From contig NZ_MSDV01000079.1 of the NCBI RefSeq assembly GCF_001931485.1, positions 1-64,000 of the forward strand: 64,000 bases of DNA. Direction: 5' to 3'. The DNA is from Burkholderia sp. SRS-W-2-2016 (lineage in GTDB: Bacteria > Pseudomonadota > Gammaproteobacteria > Burkholderiales > Burkholderiaceae). The notes beneath the pieces were generated by a model, which saw only the letters and a program-made list of their open reading frames with translations, was not told the origin of the DNA and did not search any database. Positions 1 to 9,512 of the stretch are shown here, piece by piece. How positions within the stretch are numbered: position 1 is the stretch's first letter; each line of letters opens with the position of its first letter. Position numbers and translations under genes: made by a program.

Positions 1-76
1 GAGTTGACTGTTCGCTTTGTGTGTTTGGCGCTGGGGGGGGTTGGTGGTTTGGCTTTTTCGCGGCGTTCCGGAGCGT

Positions 77-883
77 TCAGGGACGTTGCGGGCGGACCAG
101 CAGGCCGTCGGCGAGCCAGCCCTGTAATGCCGTGAGTGGGTCGAACGGTGGCGCTCCGTTTGGGGCGTCGTCGCTCGCTGGTTGCGCGATGGCGGTGGAT
201 AGCGCATCGCCGAGCGTCGCGCCGCTGGCGAGCGCGGTCAACGCAGCCCATTCCGACGCATCGAGTTCGCGCAGCGTCGGCGTCCAGCCGGCGCGATAGA
301 CGAGCGTGCGGCTCGGTGCATCGATCGATGCGGGCAGCGCGTGAGAATCCGGTTGACGATGCGCGAGCCAGATCGCGCCGATCCGCCAGGCAGACGCATG
401 CAACGTCGCGGCGGGATGCAGGTCGAGCCGCCACGTTTCCACTTCTTCCACACGGGCCACGGCGAGATCGCCGGCGCTGAGCGGCGTCGCGTCGGCAGCC
501 TGGTTAGCTTCGTGCAGCGACCACTCCACCCGCGCGATATCCGCGAAATACGGGTAAGCGGCGGCCGAGGGCAAGCGCGCGACGAATGACGCAAGCTGCT
601 CGCCGAAGCGGCTGAGGTCGCCGTCGCGCGACGGATGAGCGTCGCCATATGCATGCGCGAGCGTCCGGAAGAACGCGTCGCCCACCAACTCCTGCAGAAC
701 CGGATAGACCAGCGTCAGCGAGCGCGCGTGGCTGTGGCGCAGCGACGCCTGGTAGCGCGTGAAGCGGCGCGCGGTGGCGTCGTCGTCGGCAAGCCACGGC
801 GCGAACGTGTGCAGCGCGACAGTGTCGCGTGCGAGTTGTTCGCCGAATAGCGCCTGCAATTGCGCGAGCTGTTCAGTGGTCAA
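77..883 (-). CDS. HvfC/BufC-like DNA-binding-domain protein (DUF2063)
   Basis: 268-residue protein resembling the HvfC/BufC family (DUF2063 N-terminal domain), the usual partner of DUF692-type multinuclear iron oxidative enzymes. The N-terminal half has the family look of helical segments with aromatic and Arg residues ([34 protein letters not shown]). It begins with a TTG codon that overlaps the end of the hvfB-like gene by 11 bp, so the two are translationally coupled. In known systems this protein recruits the precursor peptide to the modifying enzyme. No further gene follows before the left window edge, so a DoxX-type member may lie outside. Family assignment is from recall of sequence pattern; moderately sure. 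Confidence 0.75.
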   Translation of the reverse strand: MTTEQLAQLQALFGEQLARDTVALHTFAPWLADDDATARRFTRYQASLRHSHARSLTLVYPVLQELVGDAFFRTLAHAYGDAHPSRDGDLSRFGEQLASFVARLPSAAAYPYFADIARVEWSLHEANQAADATPLSAGDLAVARVEEVETWRLDLHPAATLHASAWRIGAIWLAHRQPDSHALPASIDAPSRTLVYRAGWTPTLRELDASEWAALTALASGATLGDALSTAIAQPASDDAPNGAPPFDPLTALQGWLADGLLVRPQRP

Positions 884-1697
884 CCAGAATCTCCCTGCTC
901 AACTCGCGCGCATGGCGCGCTTCATCGACGAGCGTGTCGAGCGGCGGCAATTGCGTGTCCCATTCGATCAGCGTCGGCACCGCGCCGAAGCGGCGCAGCG
1001 CTTGCGCATACAGATCCCAAACCGGCGCGGCGACCGGCGCGCCGTGATGATCGACGACGAGTTCGCCATCGACTTCATGACCCGCGAGATGAAGCTCGCG
1101 CACCATCTCGGGCGTGAACGCATCCAGCGCGCGCCACGCGTCCTCGCCGTGGTTGCATTGGTTCACGTACAGATTGTTGATATCGAGCAGCACGCCGCAA
1201 CCGGTGCGCCGGGTCAGTTCGGCCAGAAACTGCGTTTCGCCAAACGTGTCGCCGGCAAAGCGCAGGTAAGTGGAGACGTTTTCGAGCAGGATCGGGCGAG
1301 CGAGCCGCTCCTGTAGACGCTCGACGCGTTCGCACACGAGGGCGAGCGTTGTCGTGTTCAAAGGCAGTGGCAGAAGTTCGTTCAGCACCGCTTCGGCGGT
1401 GGCGCCCCAGCACAGGTGCTCGGAGATGAACAGCGGTTCGATGCGCTCGGCGAGCTTCGCGATACGTTCGACGTGAGCCATCGAAAAGCCGTGCACGGAA
1501 CCGATGCCGAGCCCCACGCCGTGCAGCGCGACTGGATAGTCGGCGCGCAGCGTCTGCAACACGTGCAGGTCCCAGCCGCCGTCGGCCAGATAGTTCTCGG
1601 TGTGGACTTCGAGCCAGTCGACTGACGGGCGGGTGTCGAGCATCGCGCGATAGTGCGCGCCGCGCAGACCGATGCCGATTGGGGGAGAAGCGTTCAT
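873..1697 (-). CDS. DUF692 multinuclear iron oxidative enzyme (HvfB/BufB-like)
   Basis: 274-residue DUF692 (MNIO) family protein with a TIM-barrel pattern: [10 protein letters not shown] at the N-terminus, [54 protein letters not shown] and DHHGAPV near the end. The His, Glu, Asp and Asn residues in these strands are the expected iron ligands. The open frame extends 34 codons further upstream, but the ATG at 1697 starts exactly at the conserved [11 protein letters not shown] region and is preceded by a GGGAAA stretch. Family members modify cysteines of ribosomal peptides such as copper-binding bufferins. Oddly, no small Cys-rich precursor gene is visible upstream. Confidence 0.85.
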   Translation of the reverse strand: MNASPPIGIGLRGAHYRAMLDTRPSVDWLEVHTENYLADGGWDLHVLQTLRADYPVALHGVGLGIGSVHGFSMAHVERIAKLAERIEPLFISEHLCWGATAEAVLNELLPLPLNTTTLALVCERVERLQERLARPILLENVSTYLRFAGDTFGETQFLAELTRRTGCGVLLDINNLYVNQCNHGEDAWRALDAFTPEMVRELHLAGHEVDGELVVDHHGAPVAAPVWDLYAQALRRFGAVPTLIEWDTQLPPLDTLVDEARHARELSREILVDH

Positions 1698-2233
1698 CGA
1701 CGTTTCCCGTTGACGTTGCCGTTGATTTTTTCGTGGACGCTTGTGCGATAGCGTTGGCGCGTATTGATTAGCAATGCGGCCTGGCTCGATGCCGTGCAAT
1801 CCGATGCGTTGCCGGAGTCTAGCAGTTTGCGGTGGTGATGATGCGAGTGTTGTGGATCATGTTTATGCGCCGTCGATTTGTTCGAAAGTGTGCAGGAGAC
1901 GGTTTAGTGTTTTTGCGGTTACCGGTCGTTATGAATTCAGAGATATTCGAATAACAAAATCTAACAAATGCCGGCTTGAACAAGGTTCGGTAGCGAACAA
2001 ACACGTATTCCACCCGCCGCATAACCTCACTACGTTCTCAAGCGCGACCACAACGCCGGCCGCGTTTCATGAGTCGTGGTGAGTGACTGTAATTGTCAAG
2101 TTCGAAGTGGTTCAAAGCCGGTTGAATTGTCGGGCCTCAATGTCATATGGACGCGGAGATAAAAGTTGCGTCAGTTATCGCAAGTGAGAATGCCCGAGCC
2201 GGATGGCGAAACGCGCATGCGGAGAGCGGGATA
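1698..2233. other. intergenic region between divergent hvfB and gtrB-like genes
   Basis: About 540 bp, visibly more AT-rich than its surroundings between 1900 and 2150, lying between divergently transcribed units, so both promoters should be here. No convincing coding frame is present; I looked for a short cysteine-rich exported peptide upstream of the HvfB-like gene and found none. An alternative upstream ATG for the glycosyltransferase lies at 2147 without a ribosome-binding site. Confidence 0.5.
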
Positions 2234-3301
2234 ATGTCTGTGGTACCTGAATTAAAGCTCGACAGGTTATCTGGCGAAACCTGGCATCCGGTGTCCCACG
2301 AAACTGCGCAAGACACTCGCGAGTCCGGTGCATCGCGATCCCGGTTTACCCAATCCGGCACCGTGCTCCTTTCTCTGGTCGTTCCGTTCTACAACGAAGA
2401 AGAAACGATCGGGCATTTCTTCGCCGCGGTTACGCCCATTCTGGAAAGCATCGAGACAATCGAATTCGAAATTGTCTGTGTCAATGACGGCAGCCGTGAC
2501 CAGACACTCGCGTCGCTGTTGTTCGAAGCAAGCCGGGACCGGCGGATACGGGTCATCGACCTGTCGAGAAACTTTGGCAAGGAAGCCGCGCTGACCGCGG
2601 GTCTCGATGAAGCGAGCGGCGGCATCATCATCCCGTTCGATGCGGACTTGCAGGATCCGCCCGCGGTGATCCCCGAACTGGTGAAGAAATGGCGCGAAGG
2701 CTATGACGTCGTGCTGGCGCGCCGCGCGAATCGATCGACCGATTCGTATCTGAAGCGCCAGAGCGCGAAGCTGTTCTACCGCGCGCATAACGCGGTCAGC
2801 GACATAGCGATTCCCGAAGACGTCGGCGACTTCAGGCTGTTTACCCGGGAGGTCGCAAACGCACTCAGGCAGTTGCCGGAGTCGCGCCGCTTCATGAAAG
2901 GGCTGTTCGCCTGGGTCGGGTATCGGACCGCGACGATCGATTACGTGCGCGAACCCCGCGTGGCGGGAACCTCCAAGTTCTCCGGATGGAAATTGTGGAA
3001 CTTCGCGCTGGAAGGCATTACGAGCTTCAGCACGATACCGCTGCGCGTATGGACCTATATCGGCGGACTGGTTGCTGCGTCGGCCTTCTGCTATGCGCTT
3101 TTCCTGATTATCCGCACGTTGATTCGGGGTATCGACGTGCCCGGTTACGCGTCGATATTGACCGTGATGCTGATGCTCGGCGGCATGCAATTGATCGGCA
3201 TCGGGATACTCGGCGAGTACATCGGGCGCATCTATTCCGAAAGCAAGAAGCGGCCGGTCTACCTGGTGCGGGCGCGTTATCAGAGAGCGTCGGATGAGTA
3301 G
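2234..3301 (+). CDS. family 2 glycosyltransferase, GtrB/DPM1-like
   Basis: Membrane-anchored GT2 enzyme that transfers a sugar from a nucleotide donor to polyprenyl phosphate on the cytoplasmic face. The catalytic GT-A domain begins at LVVPFYNEEETI and carries VCVNDGSRDQT, RNFGKEAALTAGLD and FDADLQDPP (DXD-type site), followed by the family SRRFMKGLFAWVGY and GTSKFSGWKLW segments and two C-terminal membrane helices. I chose ATG 2234 (356 aa) because GGAG lies 9 bases upstream; an in-frame ATG at 2147 lacks such a site. The N-terminal 45 residues before the GT fold are unusual and hydrophilic. It overlaps the next gene by 8 bp, giving a gtrB-gtrA pair. Confidence 0.88.
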   Translation: MSVVPELKLDRLSGETWHPVSHETAQDTRESGASRSRFTQSGTVLLSLVVPFYNEEETIGHFFAAVTPILESIETIEFEIVCVNDGSRDQTLASLLFEASRDRRIRVIDLSRNFGKEAALTAGLDEASGGIIIPFDADLQDPPAVIPELVKKWREGYDVVLARRANRSTDSYLKRQSAKLFYRAHNAVSDIAIPEDVGDFRLFTREVANALRQLPESRRFMKGLFAWVGYRTATIDYVREPRVAGTSKFSGWKLWNFALEGITSFSTIPLRVWTYIGGLVAASAFCYALFLIIRTLIRGIDVPGYASILTVMLMLGGMQLIGIGILGEYIGRIYSESKKRPVYLVRARYQRASDE

Positions 3302-3701
3302 ACGTGACACGCTGATGCGTTTCATCACGTACGCCGCGGTCGGGGCCACCGGCACGCTGGTCCAGTACTGTGTGCTGTTCGTCGCGGTGACGTCGCGCGC
3401 CGCATCGCCGGCGACCGCTTCGTCGATAGGCGCGGTGCTCGGCGCGCTGGTCAATTACTGGCTGAACTGCAAGCTGACGTTTCGCAACAGCAGCCGCCAT
3501 ACCGCGCAACTGCCGAGGTTCGCCGCCACCGCGTGTGCGGGCGTCGGATTGACGTGGGCGATGATGTCGCTGCTGACGGAGAGGGCTCATATCCATTTCG
3601 TGATCGCGCAACTCATCGCAACCGGCGCGTCGCTGTTGCTGACCTACGTCGTCAACGCGTGGTGGACTTTTAAGCCGATCCCGCAGCGCGACCGCACCTG
3701 A
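3294..3701 (+). CDS. GtrA-like membrane protein (lipid-linked sugar flippase)
   Basis: 135 residues, four predicted membrane helices, of the normal GtrA length and pattern (FITYAAVGATGTLVQY at the start, GAVLGALVNYWLNCKLTF in the middle, NAWWTFK at the end). GtrA proteins are thought to flip the polyprenyl-phosphate-linked sugar made by GtrB to the periplasmic face. The ATG lies inside the 3' end of the glycosyltransferase gene (overlap 8 bp), which argues for coupled translation. The role is inferred from family and context. Confidence 0.85.
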   Translation: MSRRDTLMRFITYAAVGATGTLVQYCVLFVAVTSRAASPATASSIGAVLGALVNYWLNCKLTFRNSSRHTAQLPRFAATACAGVGLTWAMMSLLTERAHIHFVIAQLIATGASLLLTYVVNAWWTFKPIPQRDRT

Positions 3702-3784
3702 CCGGACAGCACCGCCGCCCGCGATCGAAGCGATTCGGGCAATACCGGGCAATAACCGCCATTCAACGAAGCATAGGTGCGACC

Positions 3785-5383
3785 GTGGAAACGCCATCCG
3801 AGCATTACCCGAAAACGAACCAACCACCATTTCGTCACGGTTCGACCGGCGACTTCTCCGCGAGTCGCGAACGTCTATCCCATTCCGTTTTCTGGAGCCT
3901 GCTGCTCACAATCCTGGTGCTCGCATTTGGCGCGCGCATGATCACACTGTCCAGCCGCTCGTTCTGGACCGACGAAGGCTACAGCTTCTGGTTCGCGTCG
4001 CAAACACTGCATACGCTGTGGACCGAAGTCCCGCTATACGAAACTCATCCGCCGTTCTATTACACGCTGCTCAAAGGCTGGATGGCGCTGGCGGGCAGTA
4101 GTGAAGTCGCATTGCGGATGCCGTCGGTAATTGCCAGTCTCGCCACCGTCGTGCTGCTCGCGTGCAGCGGAAAGATCCTGCGCGCGGGACGGCTCGGCGA
4201 CCAGGCCGGTGTACTCGCCGCGTTTCTGTACGCGCTCAATAAAGGCAGCATCGAGTATGCGCAACAGGCACGGCCTTACGCGCTCGAAACATTCGCCGCA
4301 GCCGCAATGACGTTGTCGTCGGTCGCGCTGGTGCTGGCACTGCAACGCTGCCGCAAGACATCTTTCTGGCGCGATCGCAGCGTGCGGACTAGCGCGTGCT
4401 TTCTCGCACTGACTGGCGCATTGACGCTCTGGCTGCACAACACGGCGATGTTCGTCGTGTTCGGCGTCTGGTCCGGACTCTTGATGACCGTCGTGCTGGA
4501 TAGCGAAAAACGCGCGAAGAGGGCGGCGGTGATCGCCGTCTGCGGCTGCGCGGCGTTTCTGCTGTGGACGCCTTACCTGCCTTTCCTGCTGTACCAGAGC
4601 CGCAACGTCGCGTCGCACTTCTGGTTGCAGTTGCACTGGCAGGAATTGCCGGGCGCATGGTCGCTCGCGACCGGCGGCAAATGGGCATTCGCTCCGATGT
4701 TCTTGCTGGCCTTGCTGGGACTCGGAAAAATCGCAAGACACCGCTTTTCGCTCGCCGTCCACCTGATGTGCGTGCTGCTCGTTCCGTTCACGGTGGTGGT
4801 CACGATTAGCTATCTGCTGCGGCCGATTTTCATGGACCGGCTCTTCGCATGGATGGGGCCGCAGGTCGTCGCGCTGACCGCGGTGGGCGTATTCGTGGTG
4901 CTGAAGCGGCCCGCGTCGCGAATCGCCGCGGTCGTGCTTATCGTCGTGCTAAGCGTCGCCCAGGTCGTGAAGTTTTACCGGCATCCGAGCGAAGACTGGC
5001 GAGCGCTCGTCAGCACGATCGCGGCCGGCGCGATGCCGGGCGACATCGTGATCGTCGATCCGAATGAAGCGCAACCGGCGCTCGACTATTACGCGCGCAA
5101 CCAGGCGTGGTTTCCGCCGACGCTGATCGTACCCGCGCCGTTTCCGGCGCTGCGAATGGACCGGCCTTATCCGGCCGGCAATCTCGGTGTGCCGGGTCCG
5201 ACCGACGCGGACCGTCCGCTGATCGGCGACGCCTGCGCCGCGCACCGGCGGGTCTGGCTCGTGCGCCGTGGCCCGGAACTCTATGATCCGGACGGGGTGG
5301 TGAGAAGCGAAATACTGCGCTACAAACGCCCGGTGCGAAGTTTTTCCGCGGATAAGGGCACGACGGTCGAACTATTCGAATAG
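3785..5383 (+). CDS. GT39/ArnT-like polytopic glycosyltransferase
   Basis: 532-residue integral membrane protein of the PMT_2/ArnT fold: a first membrane helix, then the extracytoplasmic loop motif SFWTDEGYSFWF with the acidic pair typical of GT-C enzymes, GDQAGVLAAFLYALNKGSIEYAQQARPYALE, and about ten further hydrophobic segments, ending in a soluble C-terminal domain (about residues 400-532). It starts with GTG at 3785. It would use the flipped lipid-linked sugar to decorate a surface glycan, completing a gtrB-gtrA-gtr(transferase) set like the O-antigen-modifying cassettes, although the transferase subunit in those is highly variable. Acceptor unknown. Confidence 0.8.
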   Translation: METPSEHYPKTNQPPFRHGSTGDFSASRERLSHSVFWSLLLTILVLAFGARMITLSSRSFWTDEGYSFWFASQTLHTLWTEVPLYETHPPFYYTLLKGWMALAGSSEVALRMPSVIASLATVVLLACSGKILRAGRLGDQAGVLAAFLYALNKGSIEYAQQARPYALETFAAAAMTLSSVALVLALQRCRKTSFWRDRSVRTSACFLALTGALTLWLHNTAMFVVFGVWSGLLMTVVLDSEKRAKRAAVIAVCGCAAFLLWTPYLPFLLYQSRNVASHFWLQLHWQELPGAWSLATGGKWAFAPMFLLALLGLGKIARHRFSLAVHLMCVLLVPFTVVVTISYLLRPIFMDRLFAWMGPQVVALTAVGVFVVLKRPASRIAAVVLIVVLSVAQVVKFYRHPSEDWRALVSTIAAGAMPGDIVIVDPNEAQPALDYYARNQAWFPPTLIVPAPFPALRMDRPYPAGNLGVPGPTDADRPLIGDACAAHRRVWLVRRGPELYDPDGVVRSEILRYKRPVRSFSADKGTTVELFE

Positions 5384-5420
5384 CACGCACTGGCGCGACC
5401 GTCGCGACCCACACCCACAC

Positions 5421-6833
5421 TCATTCCGAAGCCCGCGCCCCCGCCGGCACCGCGCGCAGCGAGCGCGACCCATCGTTCGATCCGAACAGATAGTAGGTGA
5501 CCGCGGTCGCGATCAACCCGACCATCCACGACACATCCGCGCCGCCCATGATCGATGCCCACGGACCGTGGAAGAAGCTCTCTTCCATGAACGGCACCTG
5601 AATCGCAATGCCCAGCAGATAGATCGCAATCGCTTTCACATTGAACGCGCCATACGCGCCGTTGTGAGTCCCGATGATCTCCGACACCCGGTAGCGCCGG
5701 TTGCTGATCAGATAGAAGTCGACCAGATTGATCGCGACCCACGGCGCGAGCACGATCCGCATCGCGAAGATCGCGGTCAGGAAGATCGACAGGAAATTGC
5801 TCGACGCCCACAACGCGGTGACGGTGGACGACACCAGCAGCACGCCCGACACGACGATCCGCACGTTGCGCCCCGGCACCCAGTGCGGACGAAATGTCTG
5901 CGCGGCGGTAATCAACGACAACACGCCGCCATACAGATTCATGCCGTTGTGGCCGATGATATTGACCAGAAACAGGAAGATCAGCACATAGCCGAACACG
6001 CCGGTTTGCGTGCGGATCGCTTCCATCGCATCGGTCGCGTGACCGGTGCTAACCGCCAGTACACCGAACAGAAACGCGAAGATCGTACCGAGCGACGTGC
6101 CGAAATAGGTGAACGCGAAGGTCTTCGCGAAACCGGTCGACACCGGCAGATAACGCGAGTAATCGGACGTGTAGGGCGCGAAACTGATCTGCCACACCGC
6201 GCACAGCCCGAACATCGCGAACCAGTTCGCCACGTCGAAATGACCTTGCCGGAAAATCTGCGCGTCGAGTCCGGGCGCCATCATGATCATTCCGATCAGC
6301 AGCGCGCCGCCCATGAACCACGCGCCGATCTTGTTGAAGCGGTGAATGAAGTGATAACCGATCACGCCGACCAGCGTCGCGAGAATCGCGCCGAGCACGG
6401 TGCCGACTGGAATCGGCACCGCGGGCACAGCGGTATGCAGCGTCTTGCCGGCAAGGATGATGTTCGAGACGAAGAAGCCGAGATAAATCAATGTGGTGAA
6501 GCCGACCACCAGCAGCGAACCATAGCGGCCGAATTGCGCGCGGCTCTGGATCATCTGCGGTACGCCGACGAGCGGGCCCTGCGCTGAAGTCAGCGCGTGA
6601 AAGATGGCACCGAAGAACTGGCCGGCGCAGATCGCGAGAATCGCGCTGACCACGTCGAGATGAAACACCAGCACCGAAGTCGCGCCGGAAATCACCGCCA
6701 GCGGCGCGACGTTCGTGCAGAACCACAAGGTGAACAGATCGACCGGTTTGCCGTGCCGGTCCGCGGGCGCGACGTAATCGATCGAGTTGCTTTCAATCGT
6801 CAGAACGCTGTTGTCGTTCGACTGGCTTTTCAT
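5421..6833 (-). CDS. NCS1-family nucleobase:cation symporter
   Basis: 470-residue, roughly 12-helix transporter of the purine-cytosine permease (NCS1) family: LWFCTNVAPLAVISGA near residue 35, GQFFGAIFHALTSAQGP, VPQMIQSRAQFGRYG and SFAPYTSDYSRYLP are the characteristic segments. The start at 6833 is favoured over an upstream frame extension because GGAGAC lies a few bases before it. It lies downstream of, and on the same strand as, the monooxygenase operon (149 bp gap to the aldehyde dehydrogenase), so it may import that operon's substrate, which would favour a nucleobase-, hydantoin- or pyridine-like nitrogen heterocycle. Substrate specificity cannot be read from the sequence. Confidence 0.88.
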   Translation of the reverse strand: MKSQSNDNSVLTIESNSIDYVAPADRHGKPVDLFTLWFCTNVAPLAVISGATSVLVFHLDVVSAILAICAGQFFGAIFHALTSAQGPLVGVPQMIQSRAQFGRYGSLLVVGFTTLIYLGFFVSNIILAGKTLHTAVPAVPIPVGTVLGAILATLVGVIGYHFIHRFNKIGAWFMGGALLIGMIMMAPGLDAQIFRQGHFDVANWFAMFGLCAVWQISFAPYTSDYSRYLPVSTGFAKTFAFTYFGTSLGTIFAFLFGVLAVSTGHATDAMEAIRTQTGVFGYVLIFLFLVNIIGHNGMNLYGGVLSLITAAQTFRPHWVPGRNVRIVVSGVLLVSSTVTALWASSNFLSIFLTAIFAMRIVLAPWVAINLVDFYLISNRRYRVSEIIGTHNGAYGAFNVKAIAIYLLGIAIQVPFMEESFFHGPWASIMGGADVSWMVGLIATAVTYYLFGSNDGSRSLRAVPAGARASE

Positions 6834-6981
6834 AATGTCTCCATCTTTATTGCCTGGGCGCGGCGACGCCACGTTCGCCGAACGTGACGCGGTGCAGCCG
6901 TCCATGGCTTTGCAACGGTGCAACAGGGGAGAGCGCGCGACCCGCCGGCGACTGATCAACCAGCCAGAGCGCGCGCCCGGT

Positions 6982-8451
6982 TCAGCGCATCACGAACGGA
7001 TCGCTGATCGGCTCATCCGAAGTACGCAGCCACACGGACTTGGTGGTCGTGTATTCGAGCGCGGCGGCCATGCCGCCTTCGCGGCCGTGGCCGGACAGGC
7101 CGAAGCCGCCGAACGGCACGAGCGGCGACACCGCGCGATACGTATTGATCCACACGATCCCCGAGCGCACCCGGCGCGATACGCGATGCGCGCGCGTCAG
7201 GTTGGTCGTGAAGATGCCGGCCGCGAGACCGTAAGCGGTGCTGTTCGCTTTCTCGATCGCTTCCTGCTCGGTCGTGAACGTATCCACCGACAACACCGGC
7301 CCGAACAGTTCCGTGGTGATGCTGTCCGCGTTGCTCACGCCGCTGCAATCGAGAATCGTCGGCGCGTAGTAGTAGCCATCGCGCTCCAACGCTTTACCGC
7401 CGGTGAGTACTTTCGCGCCCTGGCTCACCGAATTGGCGACGACCTTCTCGATGTTGCGCAATTGCCGCTCGGTGCACAGCGGCCCGTATTCGGTCGTCAT
7501 TTCATTGGGCGAGCCGACCCGGATGCGCGACACGCGCTCCACCAGCAGCGCGAGAAACTGCTCTTTCACCGATGCCTCGATCAGCAGCCGCGAACCCGCC
7601 ACGCAGCTCTGGCCGCTCGCCGCGAAAATCGCCGCGACCTGCGCATTCACCGCGCTCTGGATATCGGTGTCCGCGAATACGATGAATGGCGACTTGCCGC
7701 CCAGTTCCAGCGACACCTTCGCGAGATTGTTCGCGGTATTCGACACGATGTGCCGCGCGGTTTCGGGGCCGCCGGTGAACGCGACCTTATCGACGTGCGG
7801 ATGGCCGCTCAGCACCGCGCCGCATTCCGGCCCGAAGCCGGTGATCACATTGACGACGCCCGGCGGAAAGCCGGCCTCGTGCACCAGCTTCGCGAATTCG
7901 AGCAGCGGGCCGGGCGCTTCCTCGGAAGCCTTCAGCACCACCGTGCAACCGGCCGCGAGCGCCGGCCCGAGCTTGACCGCCGACAGAAACAGCTGGCTGT
8001 TCCACGGCACGATCGCGGCGACCACGCCGGCCGGCTGCCGTTCGAGCCACACCTGCATGTCGGGTTTGTCGACCGGAATATGGCTGCCTTCGATCTTGTC
8101 GGCGATGCCGGCGTAATAGCGGTAGTACTCGGCGACGTACGCAATCTGGCTGGACGTCTCGCGAATGATCTTGCCGGTATCGTTCGTTTCAATTTCAGCC
8201 AGTCGCGGCGCCGCCTGTTCGACCAGCGCGGCCAGTTTGTACAGCAGCTTGCCGCGCGCGGACGCGGTGAGGCCGGCCCACGCGGCATCGGTCAGCGCGC
8301 GACTGGCCGCTTCCACCGCGCGATTGACCTGCCCGGTGCGCGCCTCGGGCATCTGCGCCCACACTTTGCCGGTGGCCGGATTGACGCTGCCGAAGCTGGC
8401 CGCGCCGGACTCGAACTGGCCGTCGATATACAGCTGAAAATGAAAGTCCAT
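6982..8451 (-). CDS. NAD(P)-dependent aldehyde dehydrogenase
   Basis: 489 residues, full-length ALDH superfamily. The cofactor and active-site signatures are intact: VPWNSQLF, FTGGPETARHIV, the catalytic glutamate in SLELGGKSP, and the nucleophilic cysteine in SGQSCVAGSRL. It is the fifth gene of a minus-strand operon that runs from 11848 and follows the LLM monooxygenase gene by 12 bp. Expected role is oxidation of a (semi)aldehyde released after oxidative ring opening or dealkylation to the carboxylate. The exact aldehyde cannot be specified from sequence. Confidence 0.9.
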   Translation of the reverse strand: MDFHFQLYIDGQFESGAASFGSVNPATGKVWAQMPEARTGQVNRAVEAASRALTDAAWAGLTASARGKLLYKLAALVEQAAPRLAEIETNDTGKIIRETSSQIAYVAEYYRYYAGIADKIEGSHIPVDKPDMQVWLERQPAGVVAAIVPWNSQLFLSAVKLGPALAAGCTVVLKASEEAPGPLLEFAKLVHEAGFPPGVVNVITGFGPECGAVLSGHPHVDKVAFTGGPETARHIVSNTANNLAKVSLELGGKSPFIVFADTDIQSAVNAQVAAIFAASGQSCVAGSRLLIEASVKEQFLALLVERVSRIRVGSPNEMTTEYGPLCTERQLRNIEKVVANSVSQGAKVLTGGKALERDGYYYAPTILDCSGVSNADSITTELFGPVLSVDTFTTEQEAIEKANSTAYGLAAGIFTTNLTRAHRVSRRVRSGIVWINTYRAVSPLVPFGGFGLSGHGREGGMAAALEYTTTKSVWLRTSDEPISDPFVMR

Positions 8452-8463
8452 GAATACAGCCCC

Positions 8464-9501
8464 TTACTTGAACGCCGGCATCACGTCGTTGATCATCCGC
8501 TCGAGCGACGCCTTCTTGCGCTCGAAACTCATGCCCGTATCGATCCAGAACGAGTACTCGTCGAAGCCGAGTTGCTCGTACGCTTTCAGGCGGCCGATCA
8601 CTTCTTCCGGCGTGCCGATCACGTTGTTCTTGCGCATCGCGGCCGGCGAATAGAACGGGTGAGCGGCGATTTCTTCCGGGCTCAGCGTCTTGATCATCCC
8701 GCGGCTGATCGGCCGTTCGTTCTTGAACCACGCGCCGAAGTAGTTATAGAAGACGTTCACTTCGTCGGCCGCGACCTGCGCGTCTTCCTCGTTGCTCGCC
8801 ACATAGGTGTGACGCAGCAGCATGATCTGCGGACGCGGCAGGTTGCTGAACTTCTCGCACGCGGCGTTGAAATGGCCGACCAGCTTCTCGACTTCTTCGT
8901 CGCCGAAATGCAGCGGCGTGACCTGTACGTTGCAGCCGTTCGCGACCGCGAACTCGTGACTGTTCGGATCGCGCGCGGCGACCCAGATCGGCGGATGCGG
9001 GTTTTGCAGCGGCCGCGGCGAAGAAGTGGTGGACGGGAATTTCCAGAACTCGCCTTCGTGCGCGTAATCGCCTTCCCACAGTTTCTTCACGGCCGGAATC
9101 AGTTCGCGCATCCGCTGACCCGCGCCCCATGCGTCGAGTCCCGGCATCAAACGCTCGTATTCGAACGAGTACGCGCCGCGTGCAATGCCCAACTCCAGCC
9201 GGCCGTTCGAAATGATGTCGGTCATCGCCGCTTCACCGGCGAGCTTGATCGGATGCCAGAACGGCGCGACCACGGTGCCGGTGCCGAGTCGCACGTTTTT
9301 CGTTTTGTTCGCGAGGTCCGCGAGATTGATGAACGGATTCGGCGCGATCGTGAAGTCCATGCCGTGGTGCTCGCCGGTCCAGACGGCATGCATGCCGCCG
9401 CGATCGGCGATCTGGCACAGTTCGACCATTTCGTCATACAGCTGCTTCTGACTGGTCTGCTCGGAGACGCGCTCCATGTGAACGAATAGCGAAAATCGCA
9501 T
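8464..9501 (-). CDS. LLM-class flavin-dependent monooxygenase
   Basis: 345-residue bacterial-luciferase-like (group C) flavoprotein: GGMHAVWTGEHHG near residue 35, LADLANKTKNVRLGTG, LELGIARGAYSFEYERL, PHPPIWVAARDP and VIGTPEEVIGRL are family landmarks. Such enzymes hydroxylate or cleave substrates with reduced FMN supplied by a separate reductase; the reductase gene is immediately upstream (11 bp gap). This is the likely key oxidative step of the operon. Relatives include RutA (pyrimidine ring opening) and pyridine or sulfone monooxygenases. A longer upstream frame exists, but ATG 9501 begins at the conserved MRFSLFVHME start. Confidence 0.9.
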   Translation of the reverse strand: MRFSLFVHMERVSEQTSQKQLYDEMVELCQIADRGGMHAVWTGEHHGMDFTIAPNPFINLADLANKTKNVRLGTGTVVAPFWHPIKLAGEAAMTDIISNGRLELGIARGAYSFEYERLMPGLDAWGAGQRMRELIPAVKKLWEGDYAHEGEFWKFPSTTSSPRPLQNPHPPIWVAARDPNSHEFAVANGCNVQVTPLHFGDEEVEKLVGHFNAACEKFSNLPRPQIMLLRHTYVASNEEDAQVAADEVNVFYNYFGAWFKNERPISRGMIKTLSPEEIAAHPFYSPAAMRKNNVIGTPEEVIGRLKAYEQLGFDEYSFWIDTGMSFERKKASLERMINDVMPAFK

Positions 9502-9512
9502 GATGTAACCTT

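Noticed and set aside
1819-2022. 67-codon minus-strand ORF upstream of the HvfB-like gene, considered as a bufferin precursor
   Set aside because: No signal peptide and no paired cysteine motifs expected of such precursors.
6787-9489. A 900-codon open frame on the plus strand opposite the aldehyde dehydrogenase and LLM genes
   Set aside because: Arg/His/Ala-rich product with no domain; it is the antisense shadow created by third-position GC bias of two well-supported genes.
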